From positions 1,905,001 through 1,969,000 of the forward strand of contig CM056555.1 of assembly GCA_029721515.1 (NCBI GenBank): a stretch of DNA of 64,000 bases. The letters run 5' to 3'. The DNA is from Synanceia verrucosa (Eukaryota > Chordata > Actinopteri > Perciformes > Synanceiidae). Shown piece by piece: positions 39,301 through 49,555 of this stretch (positions are counted from its first letter, which is position 1; every line of letters starts with the position of its first letter). The translations under genes were made by a program, and so were the position numbers. The notes below the pieces were generated by a model. It saw only the letters and a list, made by a program, of their open reading frames with translations, searched no databases and was not told the origin of the DNA.

Positions 39301-39812
39301 ATGTAACAAAGCTGATCATTTAACATATTTAAACATAAATTAAATCTGTCTATGACGTCAAGTCATGAGGAGACACAACAGGAAGAGGTTAAACTTGAAT
39401 GAATGCTCATAATAATTTCACATTAAAGTTCTGCAGTAGTCTTTATCTCTAATAATGCTTTCAGTTTACTGAGCTGGATCCATAAATTAAACATAAAACT
39501 GATTTATAAAAGAGTAAAGTCTGACTTTTAATAATCCTGCAGCTGACTGTTGTTCTTCAAATGAACAGAGCAGAAAAGTGAAACCACACATTCACATTTA
39601 AAAACTCCTTCTCACCTGGAGGTCTGTTGGCTTCTTCTCTGTCCACCTGCAAACACACAGAATGATGTTACACCTCTTTCAAAGCATATTTAACTCAGAA
39701 CAAGGTGGTTCATCAGTCTCACCTGTGACTCACAGGGTCTGCAAAACATACTGAACATCAGCAGAAATATGAGCAGGGCTCTTTTAAAACTAGAGCTGTT
39801 CATTTGTGGCAT
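34247..39812 (-). CDS. CUB-SEA-EGF single-pass membrane protein, ten exons, 651 aa
   Basis: Minus-strand exons: 39812-39723, 39646-39616, 38344-37800, 37087-36700, 36614-36573, 35899-35799, 35695-35634, 35549-35365, 34844-34689, 34602-34247. All introns are GT/AG and every phase closes, giving 651 codons plus stop. Residues 1-29 form a signal peptide (hydrophobic ALLIFLLMFSMF). About 55-165 is CUB-like, with paired cysteines, CNWTIQV and a late CWREAKF. About 180-350 is a Ser/Thr/Pro/Glu-rich stalk with an N-glycosylation site (NRT). About 366-482 looks like a SEA domain, although no clear GSVVV-type self-cleavage site is visible. About 482-530 is a calcium-binding EGF (DVNECG...SYSCRC). About 546-568 is the membrane segment, followed by an 83-residue cytoplasmic tail with His/Asn/Asp and a run of six prolines. 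The architecture suggests a mucin-like surface or adhesion protein. I do not recognise a named orthologue; the domain reading is inference, the exon structure is seen. Confidence 0.8.
36050..36471 (+). mobile_element. Retroelement 3' tail in an intron
   Basis: Intron 5 of the CUB/SEA/EGF gene holds TGTGCAATAT-type sequence, a (TG)n(TA)n run at about 36268-36312, and an end GGAAGAATAAATGATTATCT followed by TATCTTA. The same kind of end recurs near 43.9, 45.9, 47.2 and 50.7 kb, which marks a non-LTR element family. Confidence 0.45.
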
Positions 39813-40839
39813 TTTACGACCAAAAGTTTCTCTCTTAGATTAGTTAATGCATGAAAAAAGGAAGTGGATTTAGCCTCACAGCCTCAGTTCAGCTGCTGTT
39901 TTCTTTTCCTGTGTGAGCAGCTGAAATTCATCAATTAGCTGATTGAGTTTCCTGTTTGTCAGCATCACATTTGTCCACCAGAGGTCCCTGCTGTATTTCA
40001 CATTCAGACTTTTCAGTCCAACACTCAAAGATGACACATATATACCTGAAGCGGAGAAAATGCACTTTATTTTGAAATTCCCTGACTGCCTAGACAGAAA
40101 TATTAATATTTCATCTGTTGCATAGAAGACCATAAATAAGATATATAAGAATATGACGTTAAACATCTGTCTACAGCTAGAAAATGGGTTTACAATATGA
40201 ATAATGATAATAATAATAATACATTTAATACTAGAAATTCAACGACAGGTGCTAAAACATTCAAATAATCATACACTTACCTGTCATAAATAGGATAAAA
40301 TCTGTCTAATCTTTGTCAGAACTTTATCTATATTCATTTATCGACACATTTATTTTTCTTCTCAGTCTTTACTTATGTCATGGTTTCTCATTTTTTATAT
40401 AGGCCCTTATTTATGTTATTTATGCTTTGCTGCAGTAAGACTGTAAATAAAGGTTGAACAAAAACACAAGACATTTGCTTTTTCAATATTATTGTTAGTG
40501 GTGGGAAAAGATTTGTAATGACCAAAACAGACGAGAAGCTGAATTCAGAAGAGTTTGACGTGAAGCAAACTCACTTCACTGTGAATTAAAATCGCTCATA
40601 AACAGAAATATGCAGGTTGATGCTCAGTAACAGCAGCAGCATCACAGCTGGATGCTGGAAAACATGAAACCGAACCAGCAAATGAAACTTTAACAAAACT
40701 GAATTATTCTGTCGTCTTTGTGCTGAACTTTACTTTACTTTAAAAACAGGGAACCAAACATGATTAAATCTCCCATCATCCATGACTAAACACATATTAC
40801 ACACATTATTCTATATTTTACATATATATATATATATGC

Positions 40840-40876
<37 letters not shown>

Positions 40877-41494
40877 TACATATTTCTGATATACTCCTAC
40901 ATTATACTACATTGCTGTACTCTGTTATATATTATTCTATGCTACAATACTACATTTACTATGTAGTTATCACATATATACTGTATTATACTGTCCCGAG
41001 TTGTATTATACTGCATTCTCTTAATATGGTCTAACATGATGTGCTATCAAATTATCATAACTTAATATTTATTCTAGTGTATAGTCAATGTTATTACATG
41101 TACAACATGGTCAGTATTTATTATTATTACTAGTCGTGTTTGAGATTAATTGCTCTTGCTTAGTTTCTATTTTCTCTTTTTATTCTTATTTTAAATACTT
41201 CTGATTATGTTTTATGTATTTCTCCTCAATAATGGATTTACCGTATCTTATATGGTGGATCCATAAACATCAAACACATGGGATGAACCATTTTGATGAG
41301 GAAATGTGAAATTTTCATGCTAACCTGTTGGTTTACATTTAGGACTTAGGTATTGTGTACTATCTTGCTAGCATTAGCATTAGCCTTAGCAGGGGGAAAT
41401 GTCTGCAGGTTGCTACAATAGACAAAGTCAACTTGAACAGTGCAGAGCTCTTGCTTGGACTTTAGCATGTCTGAAAGGTGTTGGATGAAGGTGA
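39813..41494. other. Intergenic DNA between the CUB/SEA/EGF gene and b3gnt2
   Basis: AT-rich. A compound (TA)n run with GCGTG interruption lies at about 40820-40870. No coding frame is supported. It must hold the upstream sequence of the CUB/SEA/EGF gene and the 3' untranslated region of b3gnt2. Confidence 0.5.
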
Positions 41495-42709
41495 TCACTG
41501 GCAGTCCAGCTGCGGACGGATAATCCACGACCAGATCATCAGCATCTCCTGCGGCGTCCGGCTGTGAACCAGCATCAGGACCCTGTATATGCAGGGGTTG
41601 TTCCTGTACTTCTTCTCGATGTCAAAAGTCCTGAAGCCGCTATGCTTCTCAGGAACCAAGCCTAGTTTTTTCAGACACATCCCCGTATAGACATCGTCGA
41701 TGGGATACAAGGCCACCTGTCGGGTTGCGTTGAAAAGGCGCAGCGCCAACTCCCCAGAGTACAGGTACCCTCCGCCTCCTGCGTAAGGCGGGTACTGACC
41801 CATGAACACACTCTCTGGGACAAAGTACTTGAGTGTCCGGTCCCTCTGTGGACTGGCGTCACTGATAACATCACCTACAAACAGCTCCCTGGCCTTGACC
41901 TCTGACAGGCCCTCCACGAAGTCAATAATCCTTAAGGTGTTGACAAAGACGTCGTCGTCACCCTTGAGGATGAACTGGGCGTGGGGGCAGTTTTGCCTGA
42001 ACCACTCCAGGAAGAGGACATCCTTCAGGGTGAGGTTGTAGAAGGTGTCCCTGTAGTCCCACTGGAGGATGTCGTTGTGGAGCTCGGCCTCGTGGCCCAG
42101 CATCCCCTGCAGGTCTGGAAAGTGGTCCATCGGCAGGGTGTTTCCGAGCAGGAACACTGTCACCACGTTGCGACCGGCTAAGACGCCTGCCCGACCCCAT
42201 GTTTCACGAATGGCCTGCCGCCGGTCAAAATGTGGGACCAGCGACTTGACCGCCAGCAGCAGGAAGGGTTTCTCGTCGCAGACACGGGGCTGATTGATCA
42301 GCATGGGGTGCGTCCTGCAGCGCATGTGCAAAAGAAAATCCTGAAAGTGCTGCGACAGGGAGTTGTAGTCCAAGATCTGCATGGGGGCTCTGTAGTCCGG
42401 CTCACAGGGGTTCAGAGGCCCGGTGTCATTCAGCCAATCGGGCGGCTCGACCACAGGCTCGCCGGCCGGCACAGAGTTGATGGGGTTGTAAATGAAGTCC
42501 AGGTACTGCTGCTCCTTGTTCCAGAAGGATTTGCTCGGCACCTGCTTCTGCCAAAACCTCACAGATGGGATTCGAATCTTCTCACCTTCGTCACGCCCGA
42601 GGCCCCACGGCAGGCCCACCAGGACGCAGAGGAAGACGCTGAATATCAAGGTGAAGCACAGCGCCCTCCCTTTTCTGCGGGCCAGGGGCATGTTGCCTCG
42701 CTTCTGCAT
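41495..42709 (-). CDS. b3gnt2: N-acetyllactosaminide beta-1,3-N-acetylglucosaminyltransferase 2-like
   Basis: This GT31 enzyme of the Golgi membrane adds GlcNAc in beta-1,3 linkage to galactose to extend poly-N-acetyllactosamine chains. The single coding exon gives 404 residues. A short basic cytoplasmic end is followed by a membrane anchor at about 16-36. Conserved parts are RRQAIRETWG (about 163-172), the metal-binding DDD at 251-253 in ILKGDDDVFVNT, YPPYAGGGGYLYSG (306-319) and IDDVYTGMCL (337-346), with sequons at 94, 225 and 327. Human B3GNT2 has about 397 residues and its start aligns with Met7 here (42691), so Met7 is the likelier start. A splice acceptor (TTGCGCAG) directly precedes the first ATG. 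The neighbour commd1 is also its neighbour in human. A teleost b3gnt2a/b/l paralogue label cannot be settled from the window. Confidence 0.93.
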   Translation of the reverse strand: MQKRGNMPLARRKGRALCFTLIFSVFLCVLVGLPWGLGRDEGEKIRIPSVRFWQKQVPSKSFWNKEQQYLDFIYNPINSVPAGEPVVEPPDWLNDTGPLNPCEPDYRAPMQILDYNSLSQHFQDFLLHMRCRTHPMLINQPRVCDEKPFLLLAVKSLVPHFDRRQAIRETWGRAGVLAGRNVVTVFLLGNTLPMDHFPDLQGMLGHEAELHNDILQWDYRDTFYNLTLKDVLFLEWFRQNCPHAQFILKGDDDVFVNTLRIIDFVEGLSEVKARELFVGDVISDASPQRDRTLKYFVPESVFMGQYPPYAGGGGYLYSGELALRLFNATRQVALYPIDDVYTGMCLKKLGLVPEKHSGFRTFDIEKKYRNNPCIYRVLMLVHSRTPQEMLMIWSWIIRPQLDCQ

Positions 42710-42783
42710 CTGCGCAACACGAGCAAATCAAGAAAATCACTGACAATCAACAAGAAACAGAATTCTGCGGAGTCAGGACTTAC

Positions 42784-42960
42784 AACAAAGCCGGCGTATA
42801 AAGGGGCGTTTGGAAACATGGAGGCAGCTCGCTCAAAGCTTTCAGCAGGAATAAGACTGGAAGCATCTGGTAGCGGTTCAGTGGAAGCTTGATTTCCCCC
42901 CGTTTGGTTGCAGAGCTCAGAGCGGCTGCACACAAGGCTGCATTTTTATCTCTAATCCTG
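42784..42960 (-). other. b3gnt2: Upstream exon of b3gnt2
   Basis: A donor (GTAAGT at 42783-42778) closes this exon and a 74-nt intron (42710-42783) separates it from the coding exon. The exon carries an in-frame ATG at about 42823 that would add 12 residues before the Met at 42709; a TAA stops the frame further upstream. The 5' boundary is not visible. Human B3GNT2 also has a 5' exon before its single coding exon. Confidence 0.5.
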
Positions 42961-43729
42961 CAACAACGGGCCATGAGCATGTTTTCCTCATCCCCTCCTC
43001 CCAGGACAGGAATCACACGTTTCCAATTGAGCCGTGCACATGACGCCAGTTTACTGGCAGCAGCCTCGCCATTGTTTACCAACTGATGCACACATATTAA
43101 TAAGTATGCTTCTTCAACATGAGGTTAGCCACACAGTGATTTTAAGCATTAAGCATTAAGCAAGCACCTAAACTTTGGTATTTTTCAGCCTGGACTATAT
43201 TCTATGTGGTCCAGTGTTGAAAGCTGCTCACAGGCTGCAATATGATGCAACTGGGTCACTATTATTCACGTCCAGGCTCTGATTGTTATTAAAAATCTCT
43301 GGTAACATCATGTAAAACAAGTATGGTGACAAATTGCGTCGACAACAATGGAAACGAGTTTGTTGTGTCGGAGAACAGAAAGCAGAGCTCAGTGTTATCG
43401 AAGATATTTTCAGTGTCACACTTGAATATTAATATTACTTCCTCGACAGGCCTTTTAGTGAGACGACGGCACGCTGACTAGGGTCCAGGTTGTGAAATGT
43501 TAAATACTGAGCACAAAAACCTGACCTGACAGAGAAAAACGGGTCATCTTCAGATTCAGCGGTGAAAAAAAATGTTCAAAACCAGTAGAGAAAACAGACA
43601 ATTAACAATAACCCAGTGTGATGATAAATATATCTGTTCTGTCTTTACTGAGGAGAAGGAAATAGAGTTCAGAAAGTTTTTAATCTTAATCTTTTTAATC
43701 TTGACGGACAGCAGAGACAGAGAAGTGTG

Positions 43730-43938
43730 AATCTTACCGTCAACCTGTTTGTTCTTGTCCTCTTTGTTGTTGTTGTTATGATCCTCACTTGATGTTTATA
43801 TTCATGACATTTACATTTGTTTTTGCACCTTCTTGATAATCCTTATTGTTTGTATCTTTTTTATCTGGACTCCATGTACAGTATTCACACTCTGTATTGC
43901 AACTATTCCTTGAGATAATAAAGTTTTATCTTATCTTA
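43730..43938 (+). mobile_element. Non-LTR retroelement 3' end
   Basis: Ends GAGATAATAAAGTTTTATCT followed by a TATCTTA tail, as in the copies near 36.4 and 45.8 kb. Only the 3' part is present. Confidence 0.45.
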
Positions 43939-44178
43939 AGTGTTTTGATTAGTATCCTTGTTAGGCTGTGGTGCCGTCAGTAACCACTTTAAAGTAACAT
44001 TAGGTGATGACTTTCAGTTTATTTTTCATGCAAAGAAAACTTTATCAGACACAATGAAGACCTGATCTGATTCTAGATATACTTCCTGCACATAACGGCC
44101 TGAACAACTGATGAACCATCCAATCATCTACCACACCTCTTCCTGTATATTACCTGTGGCAGGTGAGCAGACGGTGGC

Positions 44179-47100
44179 TCACTTGGTGGAGAGCCTGACC
44201 TCCTCTGGCCTCATGAGGACGAGCTGCAGGCTGGAGAAGAAGCAGGTTTCTGTTTCTGGAGCCATCTGGAGAAATAAAAAACACGTAAATATACAATAAA
44301 GGTCATTTAAGGTCAAGTCTGGTTTACTGCCTGCCACAAAGCTGGTGACCCTGCTGATAAATCATAAACTGCTTTATATGAGAGATTATAAAAGCTATAA
44401 AGTAACTGCCAGGTCATGTTATTAAAAATGAAGGTGTGGATTTTACAGAGTTTTACTGGAAGACACCAGGATATTTTTAACCATTTTTGCTGCAAAGGGT
44501 CTGTAAATTTCAAGAAATTCTGGTTAATTTTATACAATTTCTAAATAAAATGATTATATGATAGTTTTATTTACAATTTAATTATGTTATTAACAATTAA
44601 TTATGCTAATATTTATTATGTCATATGTTGTATTATATAATAATATAATAACAATATTTCGTGAAATGTTGTGGCAGCGTTGACAGAAGCTTCCAGATTA
44701 AATGTGAGTGACTCTGAGCAGCTTCAGTCAACACCTTCACAAGCTCTGCAGCTTTTATTCTGGGGTTCAGTCACACATTTTGGACCAAAACACATTAATC
44801 TCTGGGACACAACCCGTCTCCATCCTGAACCGCATGATGGCTCATTCCCATGGTGTTTCTACTTGTGTATGATTGTTTGAACAGGTGAACGTGGCACCTT
44901 CAAACATCTGGATATTGTACCTAAAGACGATCCAGACTTGTGGTTCTTTTGATTGTCCCATGACGTCAAACAAGGAAACATCCACGGGTCGGAGAAAGTA
45001 ATAGTAAAATCTCTAAAATATCCTCTCTCTCATTGTCGTGACATTTAGCAAATAAGAATAATTTTGTTCATTTTAGCCTGATTTAACTTCAGAGAGTAAG
45101 GAAAAAAAAGTCCACAATGTATGTGAATGTCTAGTTTCAACTGTACATCAGTTTATTGTGATGATGATGATGGTTTGAAGGCCGGTAAAACACTAATCGA
45201 ACTAATAGATATTACCATGAAACGTCCACCCGTTGATTACTGACATTAATACAAATGCAAGTGATGCATTATCTCATGTCTTTGGTTAATTTTTAGATAA
45301 TTCAATAGAAAAATAAATAATATATGGCTAAAAATGTGTATTTTGGATGTTTTCTTTCCACTAGCCTGGAAGAAAAACAGTCCAGTGTCGTCAAGTGGTG
45401 TCAGCTCTGACTGTGCCTTCTAATATTTCCAGTATATTTAGTTTGCCAGAAAAAGATTCATCATGTCCTGGTAAATAATATTTCAAAAATACGACTGGTG
45501 CTGGTTGAATTTTGCAGTTTGCAGCCAGGGTCAAGGGTCAATCTTCACATTAGTTTACAACAATCAACGGACACATGCAGTGAACAAAAAGCCTCATGTT
45601 TAATATTAATACTCACTTATCTTGTTTATATGATGGTTTCTTGCTTATTTAGACTTTTATACATTATTTGCTGATCTATATTGGTTATTAGTCATGCACA
45701 TATTTTAGGGTTACTTATTTTCCTATAAGTTACCCACTTATTGTGACATATTTTTCTACTTATTCTACTTATTAACTGATTGCACCACTTCTTCTTTTTT
45801 ATACACTTGCTGCTTTAAAACTGGAAATTTGCCCATGGGTGGGACGAATAAATCTTATCTTATCTTATGAAGCAGTAGTTTTAAGTATATGCACTCTGCA
45901 TGCATCAGCACCACCTTGCAGGGACAGCTGCAGGAAACGTGAAAGTAAATATGATTTAGACTTGCACAGTCTTTTTCAGCCAATCACGTATAACTGCCAC
46001 AGGTGCAGTCTAATAACATAACGTTCTGTAATATAACACAGTGAAATAAGCCATTCTGCATTATGAGCACTTTTGTGAGTGTTTCAGGTCAACTTGTCAT
46101 TTTAACTAACACCTCTTTGTGAGCTTTTCGTTTTCTTTGAAAATTCAGTCACATTCATTTTATTCATGCACGAGGTCACAGTTTGAGCTGAATGACGCAC
46201 ACATTGGTCATGACATACCTAAAGTTACTCAGCACAGTAAATTATGAATTATTCTACAACACGAAGCCTAACTGCGCTTTGTGTTTAAAATCACTTTAAA
46301 CTGGGACAAACCCTCAGAGCGACTCCACGCGTCCAGGGCTGATCAATAAAAAAGAGGTCCAGGGCTGATCAATAAAAAAGAGGTCCAGAGCTGATCAATA
46401 AAAAAGAGGTCCAGGGCTGATCAATAAAATAGAGGTCCAGAGCTGATCAATAAAAAGGAAGTCCAGGGCTGATCAACAAGCTGCGGTTTGTGCGTCCGCA
46501 CTAAAGCGCGTTCCAGGTAGTGCGTTTTTGGAGACCAGGACGCGCATTGATCCTCAAGTCAGGAAGAGGAAACGAGAAAATAAACTGCCTGGCCAAAAAA
46601 AAGTCGCCACCTGGATTTAACTAAGCAAATAGGTACGAGCCTCCTATTGGATAATTACTGCAGGTTCAGCAACAATATGTGCTCAAAGAATGAGGTCAGC
46701 TGACTACCTGAATATACTGAATGACCAGGTTATTCCATCAATGGATTTTTTTCTTTCCTGATGGCACGGGCATATTCCAAGATGACAATGTCAGGATTCA
46801 TCGGGCTCAAATAGTCAAAGAGTGGTTCAGGGAGCATGACGCATCATTTTCACCAGAGTCCAGACCTTAACCCCACTGAGAATCTCTGGGATGTGCTGGA
46901 GAAGGCTTTGTGCAGCGGTCAGACTCTACCATCATCAATGCAAGATCTTAGTGAAAAATGAATGCAGCACTGGATGGAAATAAATCTTGTGACTTTGCAG
47001 AAGCAATGGTGGTTTTTTTTTGGTGGCGACTTTTTTTTTGGCCAGGCAGTGTATCACTGGTCTCAGCTGTGCAGAAAATACCCCCCAAAATGACTACAGT

Positions 47101-49427
47101 CAAACTTTTTACTGAGAGATTTACTATAATATCTGATGTTTCTGTTTCTGCTTTAAAATAAAATCTGATTAGATAAGAAAAAACTAAGATAACATAAGAA
47201 GCCTTTATTCGTCCCAACATTGATATTGATACAGTAGAAAGTGGACAGTGTAACTACATAATAAGGCTTATATAAAAAGTAAGAATCTTTTTCATCAATA
47301 TTTCAGTAAACAAGTAGAAAAAACAAACAAAAAAACCTCAAGACCATTTTCCAGCTGACCCAAATGACTTTTTAAACAGTTTCATTAAAAAAAAACCTTC
47401 ATGCTTCAGTTTATCACAAATCATAATTTCCATTGAAATAAATGAGTGTTAAACCACTATCTGTTGCTAAAGGATCATAATGGTCCACTGATTATTACAG
47501 AGTAAAAAAAGTTCCACAGTATTTGTATATTTGCAGTATTATAACTGGTTGTCTGTGGTGACATTTCCATGAAAAACAAGGCTGTATTTCAGTTTTTCTC
47601 AGTTGTATTCCCACCATAAAACTCAACTATGGATACTGTTGTGAAAACTTGAAGCTTGTGTACATAGAAATAGATTTTTCTTTGATTTTATGTTTATGTT
47701 TATGTATCAACAAAAAGACTCCAGACTGATAAACTCTGAGCACAAAGGCACCGTTTCCACGGTTACACCGACACTTTAAAGCTGCTTTGTAAAGATGGCA
47801 CTATTGTTGTATTTATGGCCACCACACCATAAACTGATAAACTGACCTTTGCTTCAGTATCTGAGAACTGAACAAATAAAAAAAAAAAAACATGGAGCCA
47901 AAGTTCTTTTGTTTTATTAATTAAACTTTTAATCTTAATTGGCACAAATCTGGTGTGAGAACAATTTATATACAGTATATTACAATCACATCTATGACTT
48001 GAACCAGGGTCCAAACTTTACTGATTTAAGACTTTATTAAGCAGATTACAGTGTTATATTGCATGTTCAATATCTGGTCAATGTAGGAAGTGACGTTAGA
48101 TCTGAGTTTAGACTTAATTCATATCAAAACTCTAAAATGAATGAATTGATTTGTGGTGCTGACATACTGCAGGCTTTTCAGCTGCCCAACAACGTTAACG
48201 ACAACAACTGGTCAAAACTGGGCTTTGAGCTGAATGCTAACAGTTCAATAGCATGCTAGGTGTGTGCTGTTCTAAGTGTCAAGCTGTACTGAATAACAAA
48301 ATGCTAACATTTAGCATTCAAGGAAGGGCAGTATCGCTATGATTTGAGCTAAATGCTAACAGTTGAATAGCATCCTAGGTGTGTGTTGGTCTGAGTATCA
48401 AGCAGTGTTGAACTATGAAACGCTAACATTTAGCACATTTGTATAATAATGTTAGGATTAACCAAGTTAGCATTCAAGGAAGGGCAGTATCGCTATGATT
48501 GAGCTAAATGCTAACAGTTCAATAGCATCCTAGGTGTGTGCTGTTCTAAGTGTCAAGCTGTACTGAATAACAAAATGCTAACATTTAGCACATCTGCACA
48601 ATAATGTCAGGATTAACCAAGTTAGCATTCAAGGAAGGGCAGTATCGCTATGATTTGAGCTAAATGCTAACAGTTGAATAGCATCCTAGGTGTGTGTTGG
48701 TCTGAGTATCAAGCAGTGTTGAACTATGAAATGCTACCATTTAGCACGTTTGCATAATAATGTTAGGATTAACCAAGTTAGCATTCAAGTGGGGGGGTCT
48801 CTACGTGTTGAACAACATGCTAACAGTTCAATAGCATCCTAGGTGTGTGTTGTCCTAAGTATCAAGGTGTACTGAACGATGAAATGCTAACATTTAGCAT
48901 ATTTGAATATTAATGTTAGGATTAACCAAGTTAGCATTCAAGGAGGGCCAGTGTCTGTACGCTTTGAGCTGAATGCCAATGTTAACTATGGTTAGCATGT
49001 TCTCAAATGTGCTAAAAACAACTGAATAGTCTGTTGCTAGGGCAACAGCTTTGGTCCAAGTTTACTTCCTGTCAAACACACTGTCACAGGAAATACAAAG
49101 GGGTTAATTTAGAGTTTGGAAAGGTCTTGAAAAACGCAGCACATTAGCACGCCAACATTTTAAGCTAAGGTTAGCGCGTCACGTCTTTACTGTGACTGTT
49201 AAGAAAGTAAACACAACATATTTGAATCCATGTGTCAGACCCTGAAGGGACAGTTTGGATGTTTTTATATGGAAATGTTTTAAACAGACAGTGTTTAACC
49301 TCCAGTTCAGTTGAACAGAATATGTTCCACTCCTTTATCTTGGCATAACACTGCTCTTTCTGACAGTAAACTATAATTAGCTGTAATTTACCTCAGAGAA
49401 CAGGACTTTCTTGTCTATCGCTGCCAT
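44179..49427 (-). CDS. Possible two-exon small ORF (40 aa), doubtful
   Basis: ATG at 49427 starts a 12-codon exon (49427-49392) with donor GTAAAT. A second piece (44265-44179) has a strong acceptor (TTTATTTCTCCAG) and continues in phase 0 to TGA. The joined product has 40 residues, beginning MAAIDKKVLFSE. An alternative donor, AA|GTGAGC, sits at the TGA, so the frame might continue into another exon that I could not find. The first exon lies about 130 bp beyond the commd1 stop. I do not recognise the product. It may be chance or part of untranslated exons. Confidence 0.18.
45600..45868 (+). mobile_element. Non-LTR retroelement 3' end
   Basis: AT-rich 3' segment ending GGGACGAATAAATCTTATCT and a TATCTTA tail, matching the copies near 36.4 and 43.9 kb. 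Confidence 0.45.
46331..46476 (+). repeat. Minisatellite of about six 26-bp units
   Basis: GTCCAGGGCTGATCAATAAA recurs every 26 bp with G/A changes (CCAGGG or CCAGAG). Confidence 0.9.
46583..47051 (+). mobile_element. Degenerate Tc1/mariner-type element
   Basis: Inverted ends ACTGCCTGGCCAAAA...GTCGCCACC and GGTGGCGAC...TTGGCCAGGCAGT are each bordered by TA. The interior keeps transposase remnants in shifted frames: QDDNVRIHRA (around the second catalytic Asp) and PDLNPTENLWDVLEKAL (with the third acidic residue). Frameshifts and loss of the N-terminal half make it inactive. Confidence 0.85.
47173..47290 (-). mobile_element. Non-LTR retroelement 3' end, reverse
   Basis: Reverse-strand GGGACGAATAAAGGCTTCTT followed by diverged TATCTTA-type tail. 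Same family as the piece at 45.8 kb. Confidence 0.35.
47291..48219. other. Intergenic DNA, no gene seen
   Basis: AT-rich sequence without supported frames. Confidence 0.5.
48220..48990 (+). repeat. Tandem array of about five 155-bp units
   Basis: TTAGCATTCAAGG recurs at 48311, 48467, 48622, 48778 and 48931, spaced 153-156 bp. Units 1 and 3 share one version (GTTCTAAGTGTCAAGC), units 2 and 4 another (GGTCTGAGTATCAAGC), so the array grew as a two-unit block. It is rich in GCTAACA/TTAGCA. Confidence 0.9.
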
Positions 49428-49555
49428 GATCGGTTAGTTGGTCACACAGTGAAACAAACAAACAAACCAACCGATCGAGGTCTCTTCAGAAAATCCAGAC
49501 CATCACTTTCATGTGTGTCTAAATGCTGCGTCTTGAAATGATGCTCATCTCAGTT

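Noticed and set aside
42230..42892. 220-codon plus-strand frame
   Set aside because: Antisense shadow of b3gnt2; no family resemblance.
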